A stretch of 64,000 bases of DNA from Triticum aestivum. Lineage: Eukaryota; Streptophyta; Magnoliopsida; Poales; Poaceae. The stretch spans positions 172,479,703-172,543,702 of the forward strand of contig NC_057800.1 of NCBI RefSeq assembly GCF_018294505.1, given 5' to 3'. The translations under genes and the position numbers were made by a program. Positions within the stretch are counted from its first letter, which is position 1. Each line of letters opens with the position of its first letter. Positions 49,959 through 60,030 of this stretch are shown here, piece by piece. The notes under the pieces are model-generated. The model was not told where the DNA came from, did not search any database, and worked only from the letters and a program-made list of their open reading frames with translations.

Positions 49959-50298
49959 GTTGTTTAGTATTGGCGCCAGGCCCGTCATCTAAGAAGACCC
50001 AGTCACAGAAGAACCTTACCAAGATGAAAGACAGAAGAATTGAGGAAAAGGTTATGCCACTACCGAAAGAGCCCAGATAAGGAATTACCCTGAAGACCTG
50101 AGAAGACCGACACTGTTAACAATATGGATGAAGTATATGAGTTTTGATGGAACTGTAACCATGCTTCTAAGGGTGGTAGCACCCCAGAACCCCTCCTGCG
50201 ACAATTGATGAATTTTGAGGAGACCCCCAAACCCTAACCTTTTTCTTGCTAGCCTCTCCGAATCTCGAGGACGAGATTCATTTTAAGGGTGGTAGGTT
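49959..50298 (+). mobile_element. 3' internal end of gag-only element
   Basis: Continuation of the interior after the CACTA insertion. It ends CGAGGACGAGATTCATTTTA and the purine-rich AAGGGTGGTAGG just before the 3' LTR, a typical Gypsy polypurine-tract region. Confidence 0.8.
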
Positions 50299-52338
50299 TG
50301 TAACATCCCAAAATTCTAAATTTTGGAATAATAAATAGATAGATTGATTGTTCGTCTGATTGTTGTGTGATTGATTGAGTGAAATTCGAAACTTTTTGAA
50401 AGTTAAATGAGAGGGAATAAAAGGACTTTCCCAAACTTTCTCCTTTTTGCATTTTGATCTTCATGAATTCAAATTCTTTTCAAATACAAAACCCTCGAGA
50501 GAAGATGATATGACTTCTTCCATTTAATTAAATGAAAAGAGGTTTTTGAAAAGATTTGAATTTTATTTGAAAATATTTCAAATTTAGAAACTTTAAGCAA
50601 CTCAATGATTTTCATGCGAGAAGATAAAATGACTTATTCAAAATATATGAGATACAAGTTGGAAGTTTAAAAGGATCAAATTTAAAGTCCGTTTGAAATT
50701 ATTTTCAATTTGGAGTTATTTGGGTTTTATTCAAATTATTTTTCTCCAAAAATAAAATAAATGGAAAATAGGGTAAAATGATTCCCTACATCAGAAAATT
50801 GGAAAGAAATAATTTTGAAATCATTTTGGTATTTCTAAAATGATTTTTATTGGGTTTTATTGTAGAAGTAGCACTGTTTGAATTATTCGAATTTTTGTGA
50901 ATTTTATTTGGCACTAGAGAAATGTTCATGTTGTATAAAATCTTTTTCTGGAAATTTTGATATATAATATGCCTATATAAAATTTTATTTTATTATCGTT
51001 ATTCAGTTTTCTTTTTTTGTTTCTATATAAAAAAGAAAAAAAATCTACGCGTGCGCCTGGAACTAACCGCCGCCCACATGCGTAGCAGAGCAGCAGGCCG
51101 GCCCGTTTTTCTTTTGTTTTCTTTTGTCTTTTTTTATTTTATTTTCGTTAATGTCTAGTTTTTCTAAAACAAATTTCAGAAAAAAAATAGACTTCAAAAA
51201 AAATGCAGCCCATGTATGGCGCGCGGCCGGCCGAGGCCTTTAGGTCCGTGCGAGGCGTTAGCCTTTTTCTTCTTTGTTTCGTATATTTTCGTCTATGTTT
51301 AGTCCCACATTGCCTAGCCTTTGACTCTTAAACCTCTTTTCCACCTATAAATATAGACCCATAGAGCCTCCAAAAATAATTCGATTCGGGTTAAATTAAT
51401 ATTTTGATTTGACTAGATTCATTTAAGAAAAATATATTTCTCCTCTCCGGCGCGACTTCTGGAAATTGTCTCTTCTCTCTAAAGTCGTCTTTTCTCTGCC
51501 TTATAAAGGTATCTTTCTTTGTTTTTTATATACTTCCATCGTTTATTATTTCTAGACTAATATGGTAGAATAATTAGATTATCAATTAGCCTACGTATTT
51601 ATACATTAGACCTTAGCTGTAACTATTTTTCTTCCGTAAAACAGCTTGGCCCTGATTTTTCAAATAGCCATGACTTTTTACTCGTTTATCCAAATTAGAT
51701 GAAACCATCGTCTATAACTTCGTCTTGTTTTCACCTATCCAGTGAACCTGTCACATCAACTTTTTGAAATTTTCAGATTTCGAATTTTGTTCATATTCTT
51801 ATTCAAACTTCTTTTGAACATAACTTGAGTTTCGTAACTTCAATTTAGTTGATTTTTTTGCAATCGAAGCTCTTGACCTAAACTTTCTGATAAGGCCAAA
51901 TTCACATAATTTTGGTACTGTTAGAAATTGTTTTATGTTGCAAGAGTTATTTGCTTGGTTTTGATGTTTTCCGAACTGTCTTCTTCGTTCTTCCCGATCT
52001 TCTGAGTGATTGCTTATGTGTGGTTACTATTGTTTGCTCACGATAGATTGAACGGAGTGTGACGAGTAAAACTATCAAGAGTTATTTGTGTGAATCATCT
52101 TCATCAACAGTACAAGGCAAGTTCACACTTTGATCATACCCTTTATCACCCAGTTTTTATGCATTAGCTCCAATCCTCAAACATTGCATGATTAGGATGT
52201 GATTAACATGTTGGTTGGGAAGTAGTTGATGAGGTAGAACCTATTGCCCTGTTATTATCAAACCCTTGGGAGTTACTTCTATGTATTGCTTATATTGCTA
52301 TGCTATGCTTGTAGACGTGGATTGGGTTTGAGTGAAAC
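50299..52338 (+). mobile_element. 3' LTR of gag-only element, truncated
   Basis: Matches 5222 to about 7311 of the 5' LTR with scattered substitutions and indels (for example a gap near 50830). It stops at 52338 where the Tat LTR starts. The missing last kilobase would lie beyond the inserted element, outside this window. Confidence 0.9.
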
Positions 52339-52853
52339 TGTTGGGGATATTACTACTGGATATAAACCGGCCTTGCGTAGCCGGGTTACTCCTTAAAGAT
52401 TAGAAGCCCATGAAGATGCAAGGATGATGGCGCTTCACGAAGGACCAAGGCTCAAAGGCGGGTTAAAGCATGTAAATGTAAACCGACCTAGTCATGTAAC
52501 TTGTATTGTAAGATAGGAAGGATAGAGACCGAACCAGACACGTTTATGATCCGGCTTCGGGACTCTGTAGCCTGGTGGGCGTCAACCTATGTATATAAAG
52601 GGACGACCCGGCAGTGGTTTAGGGACAGACAACAACTCGAGAGCCAGACAAAGCGGATTCGCTCCCTGGCCTTCGAAACCCTAGCAATACCAATCACAAC
52701 TAGACATAGGCTTTTACCTTCCTTGAAGGGGCCGAACTAGTATAAAACTCCCCGTGTCCCCTTGTCCGGTTTAACCCCTTTAAGCTAACCCATAGCGATG
52801 GCTCCACGACTAAGTCCTTTCACAAGGACATCTGCCGTGACAAACCCACGACA
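52339..52853 (+). repeat. 5' LTR of Tat element
   Basis: 515 bp, TG to CA (ends AAACCCACGACA). TATA box TATATAAAG near 52593. Its last part, CTAAGTCC then AAGGACATCTGCCGTGACAA, matches the LTR end of the non-autonomous element at 36121-36766. Confidence 0.85.
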
Positions 52854-55390
52854 GTTGGCGCCCACCGTGGGGCTATCGCACGATGGTTTTGAGTTCTTGA
52901 AGGGCAGCTTTGATGGACTTAAGGGATACGCTGTGGGCCGGATGACGAAGAGTCGTCGCGGAAAGCTCTACATCGACAATGCAGGATGGGGGCCCGAGGC
53001 CGATTCAATCGAGTACGGGTACCGGGTCCCCTTCGCTGGGATTCATGTCTTCATCGGTAAGATCGGCGAACTGGCCCCTGAGCCGGACATCTGCACCGAC
53101 ATCATCGAAACGGCTCGGCGTGCAAGTTCTTCGCCGGTTCAGCCCGTGAGAAGGCATGTTTTCGTAGGTGTCATCCATGGAGCGAGATACAAGGATGAGC
53201 CGGTGTCCGATGGAGAGACCGTGGTCTGTTCTGATGACGAGTCTTCTGGAGAGACCGAATCGCTTTATCAGTTGCAGGACGGCCGGATTAATGGAGGATC
53301 CGAGGGCAACAATATTCCGGATTCCCCTGATCTGCCAAACCGGGCCGCCATCTTCATGGCCGGCACACAATCAGCGCCTCATTCATTGGCCGCCGCAGCA
53401 ATACTCTCCGGTTCAACAACGGCCACACCGACAGGGGCAGGAAGCTCTGCGCCGCCTCTAGCCCAAGTCTTGTCTGATTTGTTCGACGCTTTGGCAACGT
53501 TGATGGCCGCAGAGGTGGATGTAGCGGCCAAGGATCAGCACAATGCGGAGATTGCAAAGGTGAAAGATCAGATAGCTCAGGCTAAAGCGGACCTGGCGAC
53601 AGAGAACGCTAGGATGGCTACAGAATGGGCTGAATTGGAAGCACGGGCCTACCGGATTAGGCTGGATCAGAATGCTTCCGAGGAAGTCATGAGAAGAAGG
53701 TACCGATCGTGTCTCCCGTTGGTTTATGAGCCGCAAAATCTCTTCAACACACCAGGAGCAGGAGCTGGAAACGAACCCATACTAAACCGGGCGGAGGCAC
53801 CGAGAACAGGAACGCCGGTTCAACTGCGCATGATGGACCCGCCTCGCCAGAACAACGTTGTGCCACAGTATGCACCAACACCTCTCGGGCATTATTCCAA
53901 CCCGTTGGACAATATTGTGGCCTCCGCTTCACGCCTGGCAGCCCTCCCAACCGACGGCGAGTCACCGGTTGTGGTTGAAGCACGTCGGGCCAGGGATCTC
54001 CTTCAAACAGCGCTAAATCAACAACAGGCATATTCACACAGTCGTGAGAGGATTCATTCCACTCCCCGTCCAAGTCGGAGCTATAGCAGACACGTTGAGG
54101 ACGAACCGGCTGTGTCCAGCAGTGCACGTTGCCGAAATTCACCATGAGGAAACAACCCGGCAGGGGGAGGCGCTAATGGGCAGGATGTTGTGGACCATGG
54201 CCGCGCACGTCGGGAGGCCGAGTTAGCAGCTCAACACGGAGCACGACAACATACTCCGGTTCACCCTACCGCTTCAGTAGAGTCAGGTGTGGTGTTCAGT
54301 TCCTTAGGGGTGCCGTGTCTCACCCCCGCTTTGCGTAATGTGAGATCGCCCAAGGACTTCAAGGGACCTCGTAAGGTACCAAATTACACCGCCAATTTAC
54401 AACCAGAGGTGTGGGTGGAAAGCTATGAGATGGCAATGGAGATGTTAGATGTGGATGAGCCAGTGTGTGCTAAATATTTCACCATGATGTTGGAAGGAAC
54501 AGCTCGTACTTGGTTGAAGAGCTTACCAACTAACTCTGTCGGATCATGGGCTGAATTGAAGCACCGGTTTATCTAGAACTTCAAAGATACTTGTAAGCAT
54601 CCAATGTCAATCGTGGATCTGGCCGCTTGTGTCCAAGAGGAAGGGGAGTCCACGACCCATTGGGTCAAATGGGTCTCAGCGATTTTGCACTCATCAGATC
54701 GTATCAATGCAGACACCGCAGTGTTAACATTAGAGTGCAATTGCCGTTTCCTACTGCTCAAACAGAAATTAGGAAGGCTCAAATGTCACTGCAATGATAT
54801 GTCAACGCTCATGGCCACCTTGGTTAAGTACACCGATTCAGATAATACCAAGGACCTGGATTCAGAGGAGGACAAACCGGGGAAAGGGAAAAAGAACGGC
54901 AACACCAAGGGTCAGCAGCATAATCCGGCAGGCCATGGGAACAGCGGTAAGCGCAAGGCCGACAGCGCCTTGGACGTTGCTAACACCAATGCTCAGGAGA
55001 ATGGCTAGCGCCGTCAGGGCAAGAAGCCCCAGAGGGGTGGAGGTTCAGGCCCCAATTTGGAGCGCCTGTTAAATCACCCATGTCCACAGCATGGATCAAA
55101 GGAGAAGCCAACATCGCATCTTTGGAAGGATTGTTATATCATGCGGGATTTCAAGATTTCCAATATGTTCTAGTATGATAATGGCCCGCCCGGGTGTTCA
55201 GGAGGTGGTTTCCACGGGCCGGGTTACGGAGGTGGTGGTTCCGGTTTAGGGTTTCAAGGCAACCAAACTGGACACATCAATCAAGGGCACCAAGGCAACT
55301 AGGGAGGCTACAACCATCAGGGGAATCAGCAACAATAGCAGCAGTCGGGTTACCAGAGCAATCCCAAGCAGCTAAATAGCAGGCAATATC
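52798..55390 (+). pseudogene. Tat gag polyprotein, interrupted
   Basis: One frame runs from 52798 through about 55390 with stops at 54145, 54574, 55006, 55171, 55300 and 55336. The first ORF (449 aa) opens with an ATG inside the LTR and reads over the primer site, so the true start may be a later Met such as MTKSRRGKLY. It includes a helical Ala/Glu-rich segment (about residues 240-300). The gag core is at 54330-54580, with EVWVESYEMAMEMLDVDEP and ARTWLKSLPTNSVGSWAELK, typical of retrotransposon gag. Downstream is a Lys-rich and then a Gly/Gln-rich tail. Gag would form the particle that packages RNA. Confidence 0.75.
52854..52873 (+). promoter_or_regulatory. Primer-binding site of Tat element
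   Basis: GTTGGCGCCCACCGTGGGGC directly after the LTR. The primer tRNA was not assigned. Confidence 0.75.
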
Positions 55391-55407
55391 ATGTCTTCAC
55401 TACTAGT

Positions 55408-56184
55408 TTGTGTAAGCGTGATCAGAAGCTTCACAAGAGGGCGGTAAACTCTATGGAACCGGCGGTGCCTCAATATTTGCGCTGGTCTGAGCAACCCATT
55501 TTGTGGAGTGGAGAGGATCACCCACCCCGGGTTGACAATCCGGGTCATTTGGCCCTGGTGGTAGCCCCTCAAGTTGGGGGATACAAGTTTACTAAAGTGC
55601 TCATGGATGGGGGAAGTAGTATCAACATTCTATATTATGATACATTCCGCCATATGGGGTTGACAGATAAGAATCTTAAACCGTCAAATACCATTTTTCA
55701 TGGCGTGGTGCCTGGTAAGTCTGCATATCCTGTTGGCAAGATAGCCTTAGAGGTGGCTTTTGGAGATGATTATGATTCAAGGTCAGAAACATTTACGTTT
55801 GAGGTGGTAAAAATCAAAAGTCCGTACCACGCCTTGTTTGGGCGGCTGGCTTATGCTAAATTCATGGCAAGGCCATGTTATGTTTATTTACAGCTTAAAA
55901 TTCCAGGTCATAAGGGGACTAGCACAGTACATGGAAGCAGAAAGATCGCTTTGGAATGTGAGGAAGGTGATGCGGCTTATGCTGAGTTGGTTTGTGCCAC
56001 GGAGGAGTTGAAATTCTATAAGGAGCAAGTTGATCCGGCAGACATGACCTCTTTGAAAAAGCCAACTACGGAACACAATCCGGCGTTGAAGTTTAAATCG
56101 GCCACATATACTAAGATGGTTGACTTTGTTCCCGGCGATTCATCCAAACAGTTCAGCATCAGCGCTAACCTGGATCCCAAATAG
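55408..56184 (+). pseudogene. Tat aspartic protease region
   Basis: A 258-aa open stretch in the same frame as gag. The aspartic protease active site is LMDGGSSINILYY (Asp at residue 67), the DGGSS variant seen in plant Tat-type proteases. It cleaves the polyprotein during particle maturation. The stretch ends at a TAG (56182) just upstream of the reverse transcriptase, which is in another frame, so expression as one polyprotein would be broken here. Confidence 0.8.
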
Positions 56185-56231
56185 GAAAGCGCGCTCATCG
56201 AGTTCATCCGTGAGAATCGGGACATTTTTGC

Positions 56232-57005
56232 ATGGAAACTTCTGACATGCCAGGTGTACCGAGGGAACTCGCTGAGCACACACTCAACATTGATCCTAAG
56301 TTTAAACCGGCCCGGCAGTTTCTCCTCCGCTTCAATGAAGAAAGGTGTAAGGCTATCGGTGAAGAGGTAGCCTGTTTGTTGGCCGCAGGGTTTATTGTAG
56401 AGGTCTTTCATCCAGATTGGTTGGCTAATCCGGTGCTGGTTCTTAAGAAAAATGGCACTAGGCGTATGTGTGTGGATTACACAGATTTAAACAAAGCTTG
56501 CCCTACAGACCCTTTTGCTCTCCCTCGCATTGATCAAATAATTGATGCGACGGCAGGTTGTGACCGTTTGTGTTTTCTGGATGCTTATTCTGGTTATCAT
56601 CAGATCAAGATGGCAGTTAAGGACCAGGAGAAGACAGCTTTCATAACTCCCTTTGGAGCCTTCTGCTATGTTTCCATGCCTTTTGGACTCAAGAGTGCCC
56701 AGGCAACTTACCAGCGTTGTGTTCAGAATTGCCTTCATAAGAAAATTGGGCACAATGTTCATGCATATGTGGATGATATTGTGATAAAATCCAGAAAGGA
56801 GGAGACATTGATAGATGATTTGAGAGAAACCTTTGACAATCTCCGGGTTTACAAGATGATGCTCAATCCGGAGAAGTGTGTCTTTGGTGTCCCGGCGGGC
56901 AAGCTCTTGGGTTTTTTGGTATCAAAAAGAGGCATTGAGGCTAATCCGGAAAAGATTTCAGCAATTACATCTTTGGCTAAACCGGCGTGTATCAATGACG
57001 TTTAA
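56232..57005 (+). pseudogene. Tat reverse transcriptase
   Basis: A 257-aa stretch with reverse transcriptase motifs in order: RRMCVDYTDLNKACPTDPF, FLDAYSGYHQIKM, TAFITPFGAFCYVSMPFGLK and the catalytic YVDD (Tyr at residue 179). It would copy element RNA into DNA. It is shifted by one frame relative to protease near 56233, inside the conserved DIFAW region. It ends at TAA (57003), followed by TGA (57054) within the conserved block before RNase H. Catalytic aspartates are intact. Confidence 0.9.
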
Positions 57006-57080
57006 CGTCTGGCCGGCCGGATTACAGCCTTGAGCCGGTTTATCAGTCGCCTTTGAGAGAAGGCCATACCTTTATATCAG

Positions 57081-57540
57081 ATGCTCAAGAAAACAGATAA
57101 CTTTGTCTGGAGCAAGGCAGCTGATAAAGCGTTCGAGGATCTGAAGAGCCAGTTAGCTGAACCGCCCGTGCTTGCAGCGCCGATCGACAAAGAGCCGTTA
57201 TTGCTGTATGTGGCTACTAATGCCCGGGCTGTTAGCGTAGCTATTGTGGTAGAGCGCAAGGAGCTTGGCAAGGAATATCCGGTTCAGCAGCCGGTTTATT
57301 ATATCAGTGAGGTGCTCATTGAGTCAAAGCAGAGGTATCTGCATTGGCAGAAGCTGGTGTATGGAGTGTTTATTGCAAGCTGGAAGCTTAAACATTATTT
57401 TCAGGGCCATCCCATCACAGTGGTCAGTTCAGCTCCTCTGGGAGATATCATTCAAGACATAGAAGCAACTGGCCGGATTGCCAAGTGGGCTATTGAGCTT
57501 GGACCTCATGGGCTCAAATATATTACCCCGCACAGCGATC
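57081..57540 (+). pseudogene. Tat RNase H (Ty3 type)
   Basis: Same frame as the reverse transcriptase. Features are FEDLKSQLAEPPVLAAP, then LLLYVATNARAVSVAIVVER and YISEVLIESKQRYLHWQKLV, and a connection segment up to about 57530 where a frameshift occurs. Several positions of the catalytic set look substituted (ATNARA where DAS-type residues are common), as is usual in Tat elements, where this first RNase H is considered degenerate. Confidence 0.75.
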
Positions 57541-57990
57541 AAATCCCAGGCACTCATGGACTTCATCAATGATTGGACAGAGTTACAGGCACCTGAAGAG
57601 AAACCAGATAATACATATTGGACTATTCATTTTGATGGGTCCAGTCAGTTGGAGGGCTCGGGGGCTGGAGTCATACTAACTTCCTCACGAGGTGACAAGT
57701 TTTGTTATATCCTCCGTTTAATATTCCCTTGTACTAACAATGTAGCTGAATATGAGGCTTTCCTCCACGGTCTTCGGATGGCTAAGGAGATGAATTTAAG
57801 CCGGGTTAAGTGCTTCGGCGATTCAGATCTAGTGGCTCAATAGGTGTCTGGCACTTGGGATTCTAAGGACCCACTCATGGCTGCATATCGGCGAGAGGTG
57901 GATACAGTGGCTGGTCACTTTAAGGGTTATCAGGTGGACCATATAGACCGGCGGAAGAATGAAGCGGCAGACGCTTTAAGTCGTCTTGGT
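57540..57990 (+). pseudogene. Second RNase H, archaeal type
   Basis: The frame opens after 57540 and contains YWTIHFDGSSQLEGSGAGVI (first Asp at residue 53 of the stretch starting 57478), NNVAEYEAFLHGLRMAKE (Glu) and CFGDSDLVAQ (Asp). It continues beyond a TAG at 57841 to HIDRRKNEAADALSRLG with the last Asp. All four acidic residues appear present. This additional domain, acquired by the Tat lineage, degrades RNA in RNA-DNA hybrids and is diagnostic of it. Confidence 0.85.
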
Positions 57991-59388
57991 TCCCAGTGTA
58001 AACTGGTCCCGCCAAATGTCTTTCTTGATGTATTGCATAATCCGTTAGTCAAGGTGCCAACCGAAGAAGATTTGGCTATTCCTGATCCGGAGGCTCAGTT
58101 GGTGGCAGCTCTGCATGCCATACCGGATTGGACAATCCCATATCTGGCTTACATGAACCGGGGCGAGTTACCAGACAATGAAACGTTGGCTCGACAGATA
58201 ATCCGGCTTTCCAAATCCATGACCATACTCAACGGGGAGTTACATCGCTATAGTGTTTCAGGAGCAATTCAGCATTGTGTTTCTCCTCAAGAGGGTTGTG
58301 AGATTTTGCGAGAAATCCATGAAGGGGATTGCGGGCACCACGCCTGTTCAAAGTCTTTGGTTGCTAAAGCTTTTCGCCACGGTTTTTACTGGTTGACATC
58401 GCATGCTGATGCGGAGGATTTAGTCAAGAGATGTGACGGTTGTCAAAAATTCGCCCGCCGTGCCCACATTCCGGCCCAAGAGTTGAGGATGATTCCAATA
58501 ACTTGGCCGTTTGCGACTTGGGGGCTTGACATGGTTGGACCCTTCAAGCGATCTAAGGACAAAAAGACCCACCTATTAGTAGCAGTTGATAAATTTACCA
58601 AATGGGTGGAAGCAGAGCCAGTCAGCAAGTGTGATGCGGCCAAGGCGGTTCAATTCATCAAAAAGGTGATATTCTGGTTTGGTTTTCCACGCAGCATTAT
58701 AACAGATAATGGTACTAACCTGTCAAAGGGGGAGATGGAAGAATTTTGTCAACGTGAGCACATCCGGCTGGATCTAGCATCGGTGTCTCACCCCCAGTCT
58801 AATGGTCAAGCAGAGAGGGCAAATCAAGAAATTCTACGGGTTATCAAACCCAGGCTTATGGTTCCCTTAAAGCGGACACCGGGTTGTTGGGTTGAGGAGC
58901 TACCTTCTGTGTTATGGAGCATCAACACCACACCCAATAGGTCTACGGGTTACACACCTTTCTTCATGGTCTATGGAGCGGAGGCAGTTCTTCCTAGTAA
59001 CATCCGTCATGACTCGCCCCGTGTAACAACTTATGTTGAAGCTGATAATGAGAAGGCACGTCAAGATTCTCTGGACCTGTTAGATGAAGAGCGTGATCTT
59101 GCAGCAACACGATCGGTGATTTATCAACAAGATCTCCGACGTTATCACAGCCGTCGGGTTAAAACCAGAACCTTTCAAGAAGGCGATTTGGTGCTCCGGC
59201 TCATCCAGGATCAGACAGATATGCACAAGTTATCCCCACCTTGGGAAGGACCCTTTGTGGTCAGCAAGAATATGCACAACAGGTCTTACTACCTCATTGA
59301 TGTTCGAGAACATAAAGACTCACGTCAATCGGAGGAAGAGACCAAGCGGCCATGGAACATAGCTCTCCTTCGGCCTTACTATACTTGA
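57844..59388 (+). CDS. Tat integrase (with RNase H tail)
   Basis: A 514-aa open frame. Residues 1-50 finish the second RNase H. An HHCC zinc-binding domain has His159, His165 or His166, Cys197 and Cys200. The core carries the catalytic triad Asp229 (GLDMVGPF), Asp288 (IITDNGTN) and Glu324 (QAERANQEI), with 35 residues between the last two. The C-terminal GPFVVSKNMHNRSYYLIDV resembles the integrase C-terminal domain. There is no chromodomain, and the protein ends ALLRPYYT. It would insert element cDNA in the nucleus. It is intact in itself but lies downstream of stops and frameshifts, so it is not expected to be made from the native polyprotein. Confidence 0.92.
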   Translation: MSGTWDSKDPLMAAYRREVDTVAGHFKGYQVDHIDRRKNEAADALSRLGSQCKLVPPNVFLDVLHNPLVKVPTEEDLAIPDPEAQLVAALHAIPDWTIPYLAYMNRGELPDNETLARQIIRLSKSMTILNGELHRYSVSGAIQHCVSPQEGCEILREIHEGDCGHHACSKSLVAKAFRHGFYWLTSHADAEDLVKRCDGCQKFARRAHIPAQELRMIPITWPFATWGLDMVGPFKRSKDKKTHLLVAVDKFTKWVEAEPVSKCDAAKAVQFIKKVIFWFGFPRSIITDNGTNLSKGEMEEFCQREHIRLDLASVSHPQSNGQAERANQEILRVIKPRLMVPLKRTPGCWVEELPSVLWSINTTPNRSTGYTPFFMVYGAEAVLPSNIRHDSPRVTTYVEADNEKARQDSLDLLDEERDLAATRSVIYQQDLRRYHSRRVKTRTFQEGDLVLRLIQDQTDMHKLSPPWEGPFVVSKNMHNRSYYLIDVREHKDSRQSEEETKRPWNIALLRPYYT

Positions 59389-60030
59389 AGCCATAGGCTC
59401 TTCATCTGTACATATTTATGACAGTGTATATATCATATAATAAACCGGAGCCTCCGTTATAAGCGGGGTATCTGTTCTTTTCACATCCTGTGTGTGTTAT
59501 ACAAGTTTATTGACAAAGCGGAGTTTTTATTAATCCGGTCTTAGTAGTTGCGCGGATATACAGAAAATCACTAGGGGGCTTGGTCATATTTGAACTACAG
59601 CTACACCTCTTGATCGGTTTTGAAACCACGAAGGGATATCACTAGGGGGCTTGGTTGTTATCACACCATAGCTACACCTCTTGATAGGCATTTAGGCCAC
59701 AAAAGAAAAATATGTGGAGCCAAAGAGAGTGTTGCACAAAGCACAGACTCAAACATGGGCACACACTGAGCATAGATCACAAAGTTACTTGGGGGCTCTT
59801 TTTGCAAAGCAACAAAGAGTTTGAAAGGACCCTTGTAATTGGCTATCAAGCCACGGCTTGGAAGCCTGGTGTATTCACCTGAAAACCCGGGTTAACCTGC
59901 CTTCATCAAGTAAGCCACTCCTATCCAGGTAATCCAGGTATGACCCATCGAACGTTTGACATGTCAATCTTTTATAGACCCTAAACTTGTCAAAGTTAAA
60001 ACGATGATTGGTTAATTGGAGGCCCATCTT
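59389..60030 (+). mobile_element. Tat 3' untranslated region
   Basis: Two tandem units with ATCACTAGGGGGCTTGGT (59569 and 59639) and CTACACCTCTTGAT. Positions 59770-60030 match the reverse complement of 32795-33060 in the non-autonomous element (for example GGCTTGGAAGCCTGGTGTAT). No 3' LTR follows. Confidence 0.8.

Larger units (their letters stand above)
52339..60030 (+). mobile_element. Ty3/Gypsy Tat-type retrotransposon, 3' truncated
   Basis: It begins TGTTGGGGATATTACTACTG inside the LTR of another element. Order: LTR, primer site, gag, protease, reverse transcriptase, RNase H, second (archaeal-type) RNase H, integrase, 3' untranslated region. The second RNase H and the absence of a chromodomain indicate the Tat lineage. 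No 3' LTR is present: sequence similarity to Tat 3' DNA stops near 60030 at a joint with a Copia-like gag. The coding region has about ten stops and two frameshifts. Confidence 0.88.

Noticed and set aside
53005..53370. Minus-strand ORFs over the Tat gag
   Set aside because: Shadow frames of the plus-strand polyprotein.
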